This document shows, piece by piece, positions 6,515-7,416 of a DNA stretch of 7,416 nt. Under the pieces are notes generated by a model. It ran no database searches and had not been told where the DNA came from. It saw only the letters and a program-made list of their open reading frames with translations. This DNA comes from Campylobacterales bacterium (lineage in GTDB: Bacteria > Campylobacterota > Campylobacteria > Campylobacterales > Hydrogenimonadaceae): NCBI GenBank assembly GCA_026986055.1, contig JALSPH010000244.1:1-7416 (forward strand). Direction: 5' to 3'. The position numbers and the translations under genes are program-made. Within the stretch, counting starts at the first letter, position 1; every line of letters starts with the position of its first letter.

Positions 6515-6907
6515 TCATGCTTCCGGTCGAAAAATATCCAAATGTAAACTATTAATATGCCGATAGTGCTTATCATTTGCCGTTACTAAAGTATATCCAT
6601 ACTTCGTACATGTAGATGCGATCAGAGCATCTGCAAGTGCCATTGAATGACTTAAACAGTACTCTTCAATATAAAAAAGTGCCTTTGCGGAAATCTCTTC
6701 ATCTATATAAATCACCTTTATATTCCACGACTCCATCATCTTTTTAAAAGAGATTAACTCTTGTTTATTTCTCATACCCTGCATAAGCTCAATATATGTT
6801 ACAACAGATATTGAGAAATCGATCGAGTGCAAAAGTTTTTTCGCTTTTTGGTTACCCTTTAGATACCAAATCAAAATATCGGTATCTACTAAATAGTTAC
6901 ATATCAA
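6515..6907 (-). CDS. PIN-domain toxin, VapC family
   Basis: This is a 130-residue PIN-domain ribonuclease, the toxin of a type II toxin-antitoxin pair; VapC-type toxins cut tRNA or rRNA when freed from the antitoxin. The acidic Mg-binding set is visible: D8 in YLVDTDILIWYL, E40 in TYIELMQG, D93 in LADALIAST and D112 in TANDKHY. All four core acids are intact, so the enzyme should be active. No ATG is available near the N-terminus; D8 must be retained, so translation probably begins at TTG 6907, overlapping the antitoxin end by 11 bases. Its Shine-Dalgarno is weak, consistent with translation coupled to the antitoxin. The pair is clearly AT-richer than the housekeeping genes, suggesting acquisition by transfer. 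Confidence 0.9.
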   Translation of the reverse strand: MICNYLVDTDILIWYLKGNQKAKKLLHSIDFSISVVTYIELMQGMRNKQELISFKKMMESWNIKVIYIDEEISAKALFYIEEYCLSHSMALADALIASTCTKYGYTLVTANDKHYRHINSLHLDIFRPEA

Positions 6908-7130
6908 AATTTCTACCCGACCTCATCTCTCTTACCATGCTATCCACACTTTCACCCCTATCACTCCATATGCCGAAAGCGACATCCTCTTTTTGACTCT
7001 TTTGACTATTTGTACTAATGAGTTTTGCCCTTGCTTTACCTCTATATGTAATAGTTATCTCTTCACCCTTGCTTAAAGCATCAAAAAGCATCGATATTTT
7101 AAATCTCAAATCTTTTGCCGTAACAGTCAT
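6897..7130 (-). CDS. Phd/YefM-type antitoxin of the PIN toxin
   Basis: This 77-residue protein sits upstream of, and overlaps by 11 bases, the VapC-like toxin. The N-terminal part, MTVTAKDLRFKISMLFDAL followed by GEEITITYRGKARAKLI (to about 39), is the Phd/YefM DNA-binding fold. The C-terminal part, VAFGIWSDR...VDSMVREMRSGR (about 50-73), matches the toxin-wrapping tail of antitoxins that pair with PIN toxins. It neutralises the toxin and probably represses the pair's promoter; a perfect palindrome lies 19-33 bases upstream of its start. The ATG has AAGGA six bases ahead, a much better ribosome-binding site than the toxin's, as expected for antitoxin excess. The pairing of a Phd/YefM-type antitoxin with VapC is common. 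Confidence 0.88.
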   Translation of the reverse strand: MTVTAKDLRFKISMLFDALSKGEEITITYRGKARAKLISTNSQKSQKEDVAFGIWSDRGESVDSMVREMRSGRNFDM

Positions 7131-7148
7131 AAAATATCCTTTAAAGTT

Positions 7149-7163
7149 TATACTTTAAGTATA
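7149..7163. promoter_or_regulatory. Palindromic operator candidate of the toxin-antitoxin pair
   Basis: TATACTTTAAGTATA is a perfect 7-bp inverted repeat around a single central base. It lies just upstream of the antitoxin ribosome-binding site, inside an AT-rich tract with possible minus-strand -10 boxes (TATACT, TATAAA) overlapping the palindrome. The position fits autoregulation by the antitoxin-toxin complex. No clear -35 box can be assigned. Confidence 0.6.
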
Positions 7164-7205
7164 TACACTAAAACTTAAATACACATTAACTTATCAAATT
7201 TCTAT

Positions 7206-7269
7206 TTGACATCTGAATTACTATCGATTGATATATACCGTAACTGTCGTAAACAAGTGCTTTTACGAC
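7206..7269 (+). promoter_or_regulatory. Plus-strand promoter candidate followed by an inverted repeat
   Basis: TTGACA (7206-7211) is a perfect -35 hexamer, with GATATA (7230-7235, 18-base spacing) or TATATA (7232-7237) as -10. A perfect 8-bp inverted repeat follows, GTCGTAAA (7246-7253) and TTTACGAC (7262-7269) with an 8-base loop, right where transcription should begin. It could be an operator or a 5' hairpin of the transcript. The candidate downstream gene starts at 7362, leaving a leader of about 120 bases with no other recognisable element. Confidence 0.45.
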
Positions 7270-7361
7270 TAAATGGTTCTTGCACTCTATTTCAAAAAAC
7301 TTCTCATATTATTTCGATATCATTTCACTCTATCTATTTCATAAAGTAAAAGTATAAATAT

Positions 7362-7416
7362 ATGGACAAATTCTCCAATCACCTAAAAAACATTCTTCAC
7401 GGCTTCTTTCTGGCGG
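7362..7416 (+). CDS. Possible 5' end of a gene cut by the window edge
   Basis: An ATG at 7362 opens a frame that stays open to the window end, encoding MDKFSNHLKNILHGFFLA (18 residues). The composition returns from very AT-rich to mixed exactly here, and the peptide is amphipathic and plausible as a protein N-terminus. However, no clear Shine-Dalgarno is present (AAAGTAAAAG upstream at best). The family cannot be identified from 18 residues. Confidence 0.4.
   Translation, partial: MDKFSNHLKNILHGFFLA

Noticed and set aside
7273..7344. 23-residue hydrophobic peptide (MVLALYFKKLLILF...) as a type I toxin or leader peptide
   Set aside because: It has no Shine-Dalgarno sequence, lies in very AT-rich DNA where such short frames arise by chance, and no antisense RNA promoter is evident.
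7338..7416. Minus-strand frame open from the window edge to a TGA near 7338 as the end of a gene
   Set aside because: It is only about 25 codons, with an unremarkable sequence and no supporting signal; the plus-strand start at 7362 is slightly more plausible, though neither is secure.

Overview
The window looks like chromosomal DNA of a member of the Campylobacterota (the former Epsilonproteobacteria), probably a free-living sulfur- or hydrogen-oxidising lineage rather than Campylobacter or Helicobacter proper. The best evidence is a UPF0763/DUF2603 gene, a family I know only from this phylum, coupled to argF. The compact, overlapping gene style and moderate GC content fit. The genus cannot be fixed from sequence reading alone.

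Layout. On the minus strand (right to left) hemB, argF and the UPF0763 gene occupy 2513 down to 62 as a probable operon. A divergent intergenic region of about 130 bp (2514-2645) separates them from a plus-strand run: ribA, rsmG, a small membrane-anchored zinc-ribbon protein of PP0621 type, and a conserved-looking protein of unknown function (2646-4455). The last three are linked by short start/stop overlaps. A strong promoter with an inverted repeat over its -10 box then drives htpX, a membrane metalloprotease. After a repeat-filled gap comes a TrpD2-like protein that has lost the anthranilate phosphoribosyltransferase signature motifs. At the right end, on the minus strand, lies an AT-rich toxin-antitoxin pair (Phd/YefM-type antitoxin, PIN-domain toxin) with a palindromic operator candidate. 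It is followed by AT-rich DNA with a plus-strand promoter-like site, a hairpin, and the first 18 codons of a possible gene cut by the window edge.

Most genes are housekeeping: haem synthesis (hemB), arginine synthesis (argF), riboflavin synthesis (ribA), 16S rRNA methylation (rsmG) and membrane protein quality control (htpX). The accessory part is the toxin-antitoxin module.

The least ordinary signal is not a gene. Period-7 repeats of several unrelated sequence classes sit at gene boundaries (1-61, 3227-3275, 5431-5566, 6480-6514), usually starting directly at a stop codon. One array contains the start codon of rsmG and would encode a duplicated seven-residue N-terminus. They resemble the short tandemly repeated heptamers (STRRs) known from cyanobacteria. 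I see no convincing new multi-gene defence or metabolic system here.
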